Shown one piece after another: positions 53,641-64,000 of a stretch of DNA of 64,000 bases. Every line of letters starts with the position of its first letter. Positions within the stretch are counted from its first letter, which is position 1. The stretch lies in assembly GCF_020740795.1 (NCBI RefSeq), contig NC_067305.1:3286001-3350000 (forward strand), given 5' to 3'. The position numbers and the translations under genes are program-made. Below the pieces are notes generated by a model, which was given only the letters and a program-made list of their open reading frames with translations, ran no database searches and had not been told where the DNA came from. Source of the stretch: Apus apus. Its lineage: Eukaryota > Chordata > Aves > Apodiformes > Apodidae.

Positions 53641-54529
53641 GGGACAAGATCCAACCCCCAGAGGCAAGAAACAAACCCAGCTCTGGCAGTGACCCTACAA
53701 TAACAAACCAGTGGGGGTGGGAGGCTGCTCCACACACCCACCCACCTCCCAAAACCCCAGAAACCAACCCCAAATCCTGGGGAAAAAAAAAAACCCACAA
53801 CAAACCAACACACCCTACACCCCCAAGTACCCACCGATCTCAGCGGAGCCGCAGGAGGTACCGGCGGCTGGGAGAGCTCGGCTCGTTCCACCTCCTCATT
53901 TTTTAAGCCTTAATAAGCCGGAGTCGTTGGGTTTGGTGGTTTAATTTCCATACCAGACTCCCCCGCCCCGGGCTGCTCCGCTCCAGCCGGGAACACGGAG
54001 CGTTTCCCAGCCCCAAGGCCGAGGGCCGGTGCCTCCCGCGCAGGTTTCCACGCTCCAAAGCCCTTGGATGGAGTTGAGTAAGATTAAAGGAGCAGGGAGA
54101 GGGGTAAGCACTGGGTGTCACCCTCCCCGGCGTCACACCACCCCCCTCCAGGCGATGGTGGCCTCGGAGGTGCCACCCGGGGTGCACACCCACCCGTGGT
54201 ACCCGCTCTGTGGGTGCTCCTCTCCCACCCGTGAGCCACGCGCCTCTTGGGGACACGGAGGGATGGGGATCCCTGTGGGGACAACAGGAGCTGTGGCTGC
54301 TGGCGTGCCAGGAGGCCAGGAAGTGGCTGCTGGTGGCAGGGCAGGTGAGACCAGACCTGCGACCTCCTCCTCCTCCTTGTGGTGAGGCCAAAGGCTCACG
54401 GGTGCCATCCGGCTCCATCCCGATGCCAGCTGCCACATCCCACAATAGCCAGGGGACAGGAGCCACCAGGGGTGACACCAAACCCCCCACTGCCACCAGC
54501 ACCCCGGCACAGGGACACCCCGAGCTCCA
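53641..54529. other. Unique upstream region
   Basis: An A-rich stretch (53690-53830) is followed by an AT-richer island (53895-53960, AAGCCTTAATAAGCC and GGTTTAATTTCC) and then ordinary GC-rich DNA. No exon, repeat or promoter could be supported. Confidence 0.4.
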
Positions 54530-54840
54530 GCTGGGGTGTGGGATGCACTGGAACTGGGGCAGTGTGGGGCTGGGATGTGGGGTGGGATGTGGGATATAGA
54601 GGGTGCAGGTTGGGATGCAGGTTGCTGAGTGGGATGCAGGACACAGGGTGGGATGTGGGAGATGGGGTGTAGGATGCAGGGTGGGATGCAGGATGCAGGA
54701 TGGGATGCAGGGTGGGATGTGGGATGTAGGCTGGGATGTGGGATGTAGGCTGGGGTGTGGGATGTAGGCTGGGATGCAGGAGGGGATGCGGGATAGGATC
54801 TGGATGCAGGCTGGGATGCAGGACAGGATGCAGGATGCCA
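54530..54840 (+). repeat. GGGATGCAGGGTGGGATGTG minisatellite
   Basis: Tandem 9- to 20-base units of GGGATGCAGG, GGGATGTGG and GATGTAGGCTG over about 300 bases. Moderately degenerate. Confidence 0.92.
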
Positions 54841-55089
54841 ATGGCAGCACGGAACAAAGGGCCATTGTCTGCGGCCGGCACGCCTCTCCGGAAGGTCGCT
54901 GTCCCCTCCCCACCCGCCAGCGGCCCCTTGTCCCCCCCCCCCAGCAGCCCCTTGTGTCCCCCCCAGCGGCCCCTTGTCCCCCACCTGCACCAGCAAAGCC
55001 CCCGGCGCCCCCCAGGTCGGCACAATCCAGCCCCTCCCCACCTGCACGACACCACCCACGGCAGGATGGGTGACAAGTGTCCTCGTGCC

Positions 55090-55510
55090 ACGGGTGGCCC
55101 TGCCACGTGTGCTGGGTGTCATCTGTGTCCACCACGTGTGGTGTGTGTGCAGGCGTGTGGGCACCAGGTGTCACGCGTGTGCAGTGGGGGTCATCCGTGT
55201 GCAGGTGTGTGTGCATCAGGTGCCATGTGTGTGCACCACGTGTCACGTGTGTGCAGGTGTCAGCATATGCACCAGCTGCCACACGTGAGCAGGCTTGTGG
55301 GCACCAGGTGTCACGTGTGTCCTGGTGTGTGTGCACCACATCCTGTGTGTGCTGTTGGTGGGTGCACCAGTTTCACACGCGTGTGCGGGCGTGTGTGCAC
55401 CAAGTGTCACGTGTGTACAGGTGTCAGCGTGAACACCAGCTGCCACATGTGTGCACCAGTGTCACACGCGTGTGCAGGCGTGTGTGTGTGTGTGTGCACC
55501 AGTGTATGGG
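55090..55510 (+). repeat. GTGTGCACCAGGTGTCACGTGTGTGCAGG minisatellite
   Basis: About 420 bases of repeats with units of roughly 30-40 bases. They carry many ACGTG and several CACGTG palindromes, and end in a (GT)n run near 55488. Cysteine- and histidine-rich open frames here come from the repeat. Confidence 0.92.
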
Positions 55511-55639
55511 CTGACCTCACTACACCCCAGCTCCTGGGGGGTGACGTGAAGGACGGTGCCACTGCTGGGTTATTTCCAGCTCCCCCACTCCATACCTACT
55601 GCCCCAGCTGGATCCCAGCTCCCAGTCCTCCCAGTTGCC

Positions 55640-55735
55640 ACCTCAACACTTCCCAGTTTCCCGGCGCTTTATCTGGCAGGAGACGATAGATGCTGCTGAC
55701 AATAAAAGCCATTCCTGTTCCCACCGGGAACCGGA
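55640..55735. promoter_or_regulatory. Possible GATA/MARE element
   Basis: Within about 60 bases are CTTTATCTGG (inverted CCAGATAAAG, a GATA site), GACGATAGATG (a second GATA core) and TGCTGAC (half of a Maf recognition element), followed by CAATAAAAGCC. The arrangement resembles blood-lineage enhancers. This is a motif-level observation only. Confidence 0.3.
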
Positions 55736-56035
55736 TCCCACCTCTCCGGGGGGCCCTTGGCTGCTGCCACCGAGGTCCCCTCCCACCCTCCTCTGTCACC
55801 TGGGTTGGGTGTCGGCGCTGGCTGCCACCCCCCTCTCCCTGTCCCCAGCTAAACCACACGCTGCCCCCTGCTCCGTGCCTCAGTTTCCCCCCCACCCGCC
55901 GCTTTGGCAGCCCCTTATCGCCCCCACAAGGACACACCCGCAGCCCCCGCTGCTCCCGGGCCACCCTGTGTCCCCTCCCCGATCCACCCGGCGTCAAAAC
56001 CGACACGGAGCTCGGGCCGCGGGGCTGCCGGGTTG

Positions 56036-56095
56036 GATGAGATTATCCCGGCGGGCGGGATTATAGCGGGAAGAGCCGGGGATTAACCACGGCCC
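56036..56095. promoter_or_regulatory. Cluster of GGATTA-type (K50 homeodomain) motifs
   Basis: GAGATTATCCCGG, CGGGATTATAGCGG and GGGGATTAACCACGG lie within 50 bases. GGATTA is the OTX/CRX/PITX core. The evidence is motif content alone. Confidence 0.25.
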
Positions 56096-56119
56096 ATCGG
56101 CACATCCATCGCACCGGCG

Positions 56120-57090
56120 GGATGGACTGGGAGGAACTGGAACCGAGCTGTGACCACCAAACCCTGGGGTTGGGGTCCCCTGGAACCCCCTCCGGGGACC
56201 GGTGGCTCCACCAGCCACTGTTTAATGAACCGGCTGCCGGGAACCGGCACAAAGAAACCAGACGGATCTTCCCCACTCCAGCCCCCCCCGCTCCCCGCCC
56301 CCCCCCTTTTTTTTTTTTCCCCTTTTAAATTTGACAAAATTGTAATTAAATAGGGAGCCAAATCCTGTTAGCGCGAGGCAGCCCCGCTGGGATCTCCTCC
56401 TTGCTCTCCCCTCCTGGTTTTGCCAAGGAAAGCAAAACCTCCCTCCCCCTTTTCGGGGGACACAACCAAAGCCTGAAGGTCCTCCCAGGGTGGGTTCCCA
56501 AGGGCCACCAGGTCCCCCAGACCACCGAGAGAGGGGCTGTGGGTACAGCAGCGTCCTTTGGGGACCAGCTCTGGCAGCCTCACCATCCTGGAGATGATGG
56601 GAAGGGAAGAGGAGCCCCCGGGAGCCCCCCCAGGACGCAGCCCCCCCGATACCGGTACCGATCCGGAACAAACGGGTCAAGCCACGGCACAATCCGGGTC
56701 TGCTCCTGGTTCTCCTCACTCCACGTTTCCAAACACAGAGCAGAGGCCACCACAGCAGCAGCAGCACCACGGAAGCAGCCCAGCCCGGGGGGCATCCCGC
56801 CCACCCGGCACCGGGAAAACCTCCCAGGTAGGAAAAAAATCGCACCCAAGGGACCCCCGGGAAAACAGCTGGAGAGGCAGATGCACCGAGAGAGCAGCCC
56901 AGCTCAGCCCACTGAAAAATTCCATCGCATCCAAAGTGGCAGCTTTAATTAAAAATCTTCCAGGTTGTCTCAGGATCCGAGCTGCGCCCGGCGCTGCAGC
57001 AGGAGCCGCAGTCGGACCCGGCCCCGGGTGAGCACCGAGCCTGAGGGGCCTCACTGAGCCCCCCGCACCAGTACAGCAGAGCAGGAGGGA
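56120..57090. other. Unique upstream region, no gene recognised
   Basis: A T run (56308-56319) and an AT-rich island (56320-56352 and 56935-56960, TTTAATTAAAAATC) lie in moderately GC-rich DNA. Reading frames here are short and without known domains. Confidence 0.4.
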
Positions 57091-57094
57091 GCAG

Positions 57095-57430
57095 GAGCCA
57101 CTGGTTGGACTGGGAGGCTTCCCGGGAGCCACTAGTTGAACTGGGAGCCCTCTCAGGAGCCAGCTGTTTAACTGGGAGGCTTCTCAGGAGCTACTGGTTT
57201 AACTGGGAGACTTCCTAGGATCCACTGGTTGAGATGGGAGCCTTCCCAGGAGCCACTGGTTGAACTGGGAGACTTCCTAGGATCCACTGGTTGAAATGGG
57301 AGGCTTCCCGGGAGCCAGCTGTTTAACCGGGAGACTTCCCAGGATCCACTGATTTAACTGGGAGCCTTCCCAGGAGCTACTGGTTGAACTGGGAGCCCTC
57401 TCAGGATCTACTAGTTGAACCGGGAGCCGA
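57095..57430 (+). repeat. 31-bp minisatellite
   Basis: About 11 tandem copies of a unit with GATCCACTGGTTGAACTGGG and AGCCTTCCCAG, well conserved in length. No relation to neighbouring repeats. Confidence 0.96.
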
Positions 57431-59720
57431 ACCATCACACGACACATGCAGAGGAAGAGATACCAGCTACAAGGCCCACGGGGGCAGGCGAAGGAGACAG
57501 GGACACCAGCCTGGTGCAAAGGCCCCCCCCCAAAAAAAAACCTCCCGGGTTTAGGGAACACACCGGGGGTCCCAGCAACCCCCCCCCCCCAGGCGGGGGC
57601 AGCTCTGCCCTGGGCAGCAGCAGAGCCACACACGCCAGAACACGCCTGTACATGTGGGCACACGCCTGCACACGCCTGCACACCGGGCCCCCCACCCCCC
57701 CCCCAGCCCGATTTGCCGCTGCCGGGGCTTGAATTTGGGGATTTCTCTTTGTTTATGGGAACGGCAGCGAAAACATCTCGGGAAGCGGCGGGTGGGAAGC
57801 ACAGAAAGGAGCCGGAAGGAGCTAAAAAAGAACCGTCTGCCCCGCAGCTGAAACACCAGCGGCGCTCCCGGGGGGCTGAGCTGCCCCTCAGCACCCTCAG
57901 AGCCCCAATCCCACCCCTCCAAAGCCCTTTCTCCGGCCCCCCCCCCCCCACCACCTCCCACCACCCTCCATGCACAAACCCTCCCCGGCGCTGCCACGTG
58001 CCCCGGTGACAGCGGTGACAGCAATGACCCAATTCCCGTGTCACCCCGGGGACGCTGCGGCCCTACCCCTGCTGGCCCCAGCACCCGCCTGGATCCGGCC
58101 CCCCCCCGGCCCTAAAATTCCAATTCCCCCCCCCCCCTTTCCCTATAGCTAGAAGTGGGGGGCAGCGTGACCGGGGTCCTGCCACCCGGAGCCGGTTCCC
58201 GCACCCGCCGAGCCGGGAGCTGCCCTCTAGTGTCACCAGGCCCTAAATTGTCGCTAAAATTGCTTGGGGGGGGGGGACACGACGACGACGACACACAGAG
58301 GACCCCCACAAGCCAAGGCACCCCTTCACCGAGGCTGTCTCAGTGGGACGAGGTGGGGGGGCTCAGCCATTTCCTCCCCCCCCCCCCAATGCATCCCCGG
58401 AGAAGGACCCAAAGAGACTTGGGGTGCAGGGAGCTGGGGGTGGGACACACACACAGACAGTGGTGCCACATGTGCCATGATTGTCCCCACTTCTCCCAGG
58501 TGCTGGGGACAAGGAGAGGTGAGTGCCCCCGAGGAAGGAGGGGGGTCGTGGTAGTTCGTTCCTCCCCCCCCCCCCGGCTGCCCAAGGTGGGTGGAAACAC
58601 CCCCCCTGGGGTAAGGGGTGGGGGGGGGGCTGCAATCTACAGTCCCCCACAGCTCATGGCCTTGTTTGGCAGAAGGGAAACTGAGGCAGGGCAGGAGGCA
58701 GCGCTCACCCAAGGTCACCCCGAGCTGAGGGCAGAGCCCCGTGCCTCCCTCCCCTCCTCCCCCCCCCGTTATTTTGGGGGGTGCTGGATCCCCCCCAAAT
58801 CCCCCACTCCCTCCCCACCCCGTGGAGGACCCAGCACCCCAACTGCTCCAGGTTATGTGGGAGCAATGGAGGGAGGGGAGGAGGGGGGGTCGGAGGGTGC
58901 CTGGGATACCCTGCTGTGATGGCAACGGGGGGGGGGGGAATTCAGGTCGGGTTCAGCACCCCCACCCCATGTTATTTTAGGGTTACCCCCCCAAATCTAC
59001 AGACAGTACAATGGTGCTGAGCCCAAAAAGGGGCGACGCCCCCCCCTCAGCCCCCCAGAAGCTACCTGCATGGGGCTCCTTGGCCCTGCCCTGATGGGGG
59101 GGGGGGGTACCAGCCCCCCATCCCACATGGGGGGTACCCCACTACCGAGGGGTGTCATCCACCTCCATCCCTTGTCCCCACCATGGGACAAGTTACGGCT
59201 CCAGGGAGACAGAGCAAGACACCCCTCAATTTGTGGGGGCTCTTCCCCCCCCCCCAGACTTGCAGGGTTATATGGGGGGGAGGGGGGTGCTTTACCATCA
59301 ACCTCCCATGCTTTTTTGTCCTTTTGCTGCTCCCCGCTGCCTTTTTGAGGGCTGCATTTGCCAGCCCCCCCCCTCACCATTTCATCCCCTCTACCCCCCC
59401 CCCCCAGCCCAGCCTGCACGGGATCCCCCCCTTTTCCTGCCACCCCCACCCCCACCAAAACCCCAACACAACAAGCCCTGGATGCTTCCCAAAGAGAAGG
59501 CGGCGGCAAAACGGAGCCCGATGAAGCAGGGACACCCCCCCTCGCCCCCCCATCTCCAACCTCCCAGATCGGGGGGTGGGGGGGGGTCCCTCCGACCCCC
59601 CTGCACCTCACACCCATCACTCTATCCCGAGGCTGGGGGGGGGCGGGGGGTCGGGGTGCCGGCCCGGGGTGCTGATGGGTGGGATGGGGGCGTGGGAGGG
59701 GAGGGGGGGGTGGGACTGGA
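57431..59720. other. GC-rich region with long C/G runs up to the gap
   Basis: Numerous C runs (for example near 57580, 57940, 58125, 58562 and 59398) and simple repeats. No exon, interspersed repeat or recognisable regulatory block. Confidence 0.45.
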
Positions 59721-59819
59721 NNNNNNNNNNNNNNNNNNNNNNNNNNNNNNNNNNNNNNNNNNNNNNNNNNNNNNNNNNNNNNNNNNNNNNNNNNNNNNNN
59801 NNNNNNNNNNNNNNNNNNN
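59721..59819. other. Assembly gap (99 N)
   Basis: A block of 99 N within extremely G/C-homopolymeric sequence. The true length is probably unknown. Confidence 0.99.
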
Positions 59820-59887
59820 GCAAGGTCAGGACCCACCCAGCACCCACAGCACCCGGGCTGTGCCACAAACCAGCCGGTTGGGTTGGG

Positions 59888-60010
59888 TTGGGAAAGATTT
59901 CCAAGTCAAAAAATGTCCAAATCTGGAAATCTTTCCAAATCCCAATATTTCAAATCCAAAAAAAATTCCAAATCCCAAAGTTCCAAATCCCAAAACTCCA
60001 AATCTTCCAT
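59888..60010 (+). repeat. CCAAATC(CCAAA) short tandem repeat
   Basis: Irregular units of CCAAATCCCAAA, ACTCCAAATC and TTTCCAAATC over about 120 bases. The following 460 bases, to about 60470, are unique with no gene seen. Confidence 0.8.
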
Positions 60011-60474
60011 CTCCTGGCAGCCAGGCTGATGCCATCAGGGAGAAGACAAGAAGCTGCTGGGCCCTGCTGGTCCTGCTGGCAGGGAAGGACCTTCTGCCTC
60101 CACATGGGACAACCCCAAAAAGGGCTGAATTTGCCCCGTTCTGGAGGCAGCAGAGGTTCTATCCATCCCTCCTGCTGGGGAGGGGTTTGGGATGTGGGTG
60201 GTGGTGGTGAGCTGAGACCTGACAACTCGTGACAGCTTCCAAGGGATGGAGGGACGTGCAGGTTACCAGAGAGTCCCCACCCTGTGGGGCCATTGGTGGC
60301 ATGTTCAGGAGCACCCAGCCCAGCACCAGCCACCAGCACCTGGGACTGCAGGACATGGAGGACAGGGTGTCCTCACCCCTTTCTGCTGCACCCCTGGAGC
60401 TCGTCCTCAGCCCCAAAAAGTCCTGCTTGAAGATGGGGGGCAGTAAAGAGTGGGGCTGGGGGTGAGTGTCACTC

Positions 60475-61080
60475 CCAGGCCAAGAATGACTTCAGGGCTG
60501 AGCATCACTCAAAGGCTGAGCATCACCCCGAGGAGGAACATCACCCTGAGGAAGAACATCACCTCAAGGATGAACATCACCCTGAGGAGGAACATCACCC
60601 CGAGGAGGAACATCACCTCAAGGATGAACATCACCCCAAGGATGAACATCATCCTGAGGAGGAACATCACCTCAAGGATGAACATCACTCTGAGGAGGAA
60701 CATCACTGTGGGGCTGAGCATCACCCCAAGGCCAAGCATCACTCTAGGGCTGAACATTTCTCCAGGGTCAAGCATTGCTCTAGGGGCTGAGCATCACCCC
60801 AGAAGGCTGAACATCACCCCAAAAGGCTGAACATGACCCCAAAAGGCTGAACATCACCCCAGAAGGCTGAACATCACCCCAACACTGAGCATAACTCCAA
60901 GGCCAACCATCAACCTGGGGCTGAACATCACCTTGCAGACGAGCATCACCCCAAGGCTGAGCTTCACCCCGAGGAGGAACATCAGGTCAAGGAGGAACAT
61001 CAGGTCAAGGATGAACATCACCCCAAGGCCAAGCATCACCCTGGGGCTGACCATCACCTTGCAGACCACCATCAACCCCA
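60475..61080 (+). repeat. GAGGAACATCACCCCAAGGATGAACATCAC minisatellite
   Basis: About 36 units of roughly 15-18 bases around AACATCACC followed by CCGAGGAGG, TCAAGGATG or CCAAGGCTG. The frame stays open for 127 codons (RRNIT repeats) but has no start context or splice structure that supports coding. Confidence 0.95.
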
Positions 61081-61680
61081 GGGCCAGCCATCCCTGAGCA
61101 CCTCCCGGGGCCACCGCGGGTTGGCCGAGGCCACCAAGCCCGGTCCCTGTCCCTCGGTGCAGCCCTCGGGGGTTTTACATACTCGGGATGTTCCCTTTGA
61201 AGCTGCTGCTGCCCCGGGCCCCTCCTCTCTGCCTGGGCACAGAAAAAGGGGTTCCCCTAAACATTCCCGGGGTGCTGGACCCGGCTGGATGAGACCAGGA
61301 TCCCCAAGAAAGCAGGGAGCAGCCCCTGGGGAGCAGGAGAGGGTGATGCCACCTTTCTAATGAAAACTAATTGCCATTAATCTCGTCTCCTTGTTTACTC
61401 GGGGCTGATTTCAGCACATTTCAGGCTAGACTGAGCAGTTGAACATCTCCAAAGTATTTTTCTTTCTGCTTTAATGACCTCGTTCCTGCCACCCCGCTGC
61501 TCCAGGAGGCCAGAGGGAACTTCATCAGGTTCATCCAGAGAGAGAAAAACCCTCCGTGGCTTCTCCGGGGGTGTCCAAGAGGGAACCAAGCCCCCCAAGC
61601 CCCGTGGGGCCCCGGTGACAGTGAGGACAGCCCCGTGTCCCCGGGAGTGTCACCCAACCACGGCCACCACCATCGCTGGG
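61081..61680. other. Unique region with AT-rich island
   Basis: Between two minisatellites lies non-repetitive DNA. Positions 61350-61470 are AT-rich and complex (TTTCTAATGAAAACTAATTG, CCATTAATCTCGTC, TTGTTTACTC), with TAAT cores and a forkhead-like TGTTTAC. It is a possible conserved non-coding element. No exon is seen. Confidence 0.4.
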
Positions 61681-62270
61681 CTCTCCTGTCCAGCTGTTCC
61701 TCGAGGCCAAATCCAGCTGTTCCCCTTGCCAGCCCTGCACAGCCCCTCCAGCTGCTCTCCCCACGATCCCAGGGCTCTCCCATCCAGATGTGCCCCCTGA
61801 CCCCGTTCCAGCTGTTCCCATTGCCTCCTCTCAGCTCCCCTCTCCAGATACATCCTTCCTGACCCCATTCCAGCTGTTCCCATCGCCACCTCAGGGTTCT
61901 CCCACCCAGATGTGTCCCCCCATGACCCCGCCCCAGCTGTTCCCATTGCCACCCAGCTGTTCCCATTGCCACCCAGCTGTGTACCCCCATGACCCCACTC
62001 CAGCTGTTCCCATTGCCACCCAGCTGTTCCCATTGCCACCCAGCTGTTCCCATTGCCACCCAGCTGTTGCCCTCATGCCCCCAAACCAGCTGTTCCCACT
62101 GTCACCCTGTGTTATTCCACCCAGACACGCTCCAGGAGCCCAGTTGCTCCCAGTCCAGCTGTTCCCCCCAAGCCCATGGCCCATGTCCCCCCCAGCCTGT
62201 CCCCATGTCTCCCCCCAGCCTGTCCCCATGTCCCCCCTCCAGCCTGTCCCCATGTCCCCCCCCACACCCC
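61680..62270 (+). repeat. CAGCTGTTCCCATTGCCACC minisatellite
   Basis: A 20-base unit, perfect over several copies at about 61930-62070, is embedded in longer units carrying CATGACCCC. It passes into CCAGCCTGTCCCCATGTC units at 62190-62260. Each unit carries the E-box CAGCTG. Confidence 0.95.
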
Positions 62271-64000
62271 CCTACCAAGTCGGGGCTGTTTTTACCCTCC
62301 CCCTCAGCTCCTGCTCCGTTTCCACCCAGAACCAGTGACTTTCCCAACCTCCCTTTTTCCAACCTGGAGATTTTCTGTTCTCCTCCTTCCAGCCATGAAG
62401 TATCACACCGGGGGGGGCCCACTCCTGGGGTTCCTGCTGGGGGGCTTTGCCACGTGCCCCTCCTTGTTCCTCCCCAGCTTTCCCCCTTTCTCCCCACGAG
62501 GATAAAATCCTTTGGGTTTCCACCTCCTGCCGAGGAAGAGGAGCAGAGGGAAGCTTTTTGGGGTGGGCACAGGGGGTTGGGGAGGTTTGAGGTGATACCG
62601 TGATGGGGTGGTGACACGTCCCCCACCCAAAAAAAAAAACAACCCCATTGCACCTCCCCTTGTCCCCTCACTCCCACCCTGTGCCTCAGTTTCCCCCGTG
62701 ACCCAATTCACCTTGCCCAAGGGACCCCCCCCAACCGAACCACTGGCACCAGCTCCCCCAAACTGGGCTGTCCTCCCCATCACGATGCCCCCCAAACCAA
62801 AGCACTTCCCGCCCCCCACCCCCCGGGGTATCTCAGGCTACACCCACCTCAGAAACAAGACCTGGGGGGGAGGGGGGGAGGCCCCTCTCATAGCTAGGAG
62901 AGAAATCACTAGAATTTCACCCAAAATAAAGGCATGACATTACAGCAGGCTGCTGCACCCACCCTGCCATTAATTTGGGGGGTCCCCCCCCCCCATCCTT
63001 CAGCTCTTTTCCACCTTTCAGCCCAACCCTGAAGCTCTGATGTCTCCTCTCCCAAAGGCTAAAACCCCGGGAGCAGGGGACATGCAGGAAGGGGGGGGGG
63101 GGGTTGTTCCTTTGACAACCACCAAATTCCCTAAACCCAAGGACGATCAGTGTGGAAGAAGCTGCTTTTTAAAAATTCTTCCACGCTTTTAGGCCATCAT
63201 TAGCCAATAAAAAACATAAATTTAAACCCCCCCTGCGCTCCCAGCTTTGAAGTGCAACAACCAAACCGCCCTAAATGGTTAAAAAAAACCCCAATTAAAT
63301 GTGAAAAATCCTGCCTTCCCTCCCCTGCCCAAGGACTGGAGTTAAGGTCAGCTCTTCCCTTTCCTTAATCCGTGATTTTTTTTTCCCTTGATAGCAATTT
63401 TCCCCGGGCTGCCAGCTGGTTGGTAAACGGCTTCTTTTGTCTTTAGCCCTTTCTTTTCTTTTCTTTTCAGGAAAATGGAATCCTCTTTATTTTATCCGTG
63501 TCTTCTTCCCACGCCGGGGCTGGGGCTGCTGCTGCCACGAGTCAGGAGGATGTTCCCTTATCCACAGCATCCCGGGATGGCCATAATTCCTCCCCCTTCC
63601 CCTCCTCCCCGGGTACCATGGCAGCATGATGGCTTTGGGCATCAGCTCTGGGCTTAAATGTCCCCGTTTGTCACCCGGGCCAGGGTCCAGGGGACGTGCC
63701 AAACCGGCGGGTGCCTGGCAGGGCTTGGTGGCCTTTCCCATGGCTCAGCATCCCATCGTTTTGTGTCCCCCCCCCCGCCCCACACACACCTTGACACGCT
63801 TTGTCCCCCAAAGGGTTGGTTGGTTGGTTGCGCCGGGGATGTCCAGCCCCTCTGTGGGGTTCATGGCAATGGGAATATTGGCTTCCAGCCCCACTTCTCG
63901 TCCTCCCTGCCCCCCTCCCGCCCCCCCAGGCTGGATCCCGCATCCCAGGGAAGCCTTTGCTCGCCCAGGGCTTTGCTGCGATCGATGCTCCAGCCTCTCT
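62271..64000. other. Unique region to the window end, with AT-rich islands
   Basis: No gene could be supported. Positions 63130-63240 and 63360-63475 are AT-rich and complex (AAAAATTCTTCCACGC, CATCATTAGCCAATAAAAAA, CTTCTTTTGTCTTTAGCCC), with CCAAT and SOX-like CTTTTGT motifs. TNFAIP8L1, the next gene in the mammalian order, is not in the window. Confidence 0.4.

Noticed and set aside
54774-55689. Cys/His-rich plus-strand frames (VCAGVCAHQVS type) resembling zinc-binding repeats
   Set aside because: They are translations of the GTGTGCACCAGG minisatellite. The spacing of Cys and His follows the DNA repeat and not a zinc-finger pattern.
60450-60830. RRNITLRKNITSRMNIT repeat frame
   Set aside because: It is a product of the 15-18-bp AACATCACC minisatellite. 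No splice sites, signal or homolog.
53390-64000. Expectation of TNFAIP8L1 from mammalian gene order
   Set aside because: No frame resembling its single 186-codon exon occurs. It presumably lies beyond the window or in the N gap's unsequenced DNA.

Overview
The window is bird nuclear DNA. It carries about ten CR1 LINE copies, the typical avian interspersed repeat. Its gene order is CHAF1A(+) - UBXN6(-) - HDGFL2(+) - perilipins(-) - LRG1(-) - SEMA6B(-), the same order and strands as human 19p13.3 (CHAF1A, UBXN6, HDGFL2, PLIN4, PLIN5, LRG1, SEMA6B). The very high GC content, short introns, long C/G runs and many private minisatellites fit an avian microchromosome, probably the counterpart of chicken chromosome 28 (inference). 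No virus-derived element, CRISPR array or RNA gene was recognised.

Layout. Positions 1-4130 hold the last two coding exons and 3' UTR of CHAF1A, with CR1 copies. UBXN6 (4891-11320, minus) is complete in 11 exons and converges on CHAF1A. UBXN6 and HDGFL2 are head to head, separated by 2.8 kb that is mostly two different minisatellites. HDGFL2 (14083-25715, plus) is complete in 16 exons, with its poly(A) signal near 26670. Next come perilipins on the minus strand: a degenerate or strongly diverged C-terminal exon (about 27332-27720), a complete PLIN3/PLIN4-like gene (28988-31346) and a complete gene in the PLIN5 position (33083-36242). LRG1 (38693-39718) is an intact single-exon reading frame. 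SEMA6B (41207-48395) is complete in 16 coding exons. A TATA box and a candidate non-coding first exon lie at about 51986-52075. From there to 64000 I see no gene. The stretch holds minisatellites, small islands of AT-richer sequence that may be regulatory, and a 99-base assembly gap (59721-59819).

The genes do not form an operon-like unit. CHAF1A is a histone chaperone subunit, UBXN6 a p97/VCP cofactor, HDGFL2 a PWWP chromatin reader, the perilipins lipid-droplet coat proteins, LRG1 a secreted leucine-rich glycoprotein and SEMA6B a transmembrane axon-guidance protein. The clearest unusual signal is in the perilipin array. Exons 2-3 and the intron between them are nearly identical in the two complete genes, while the other exons are strongly diverged, which points to recent gene conversion. 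Other points are a minisatellite that has become coding in the PLIN5-position gene, CR1 insertions 17-32 bases inside UBXN6 introns, and a UBXN6 poly(A) signal that directly touches its stop codon.
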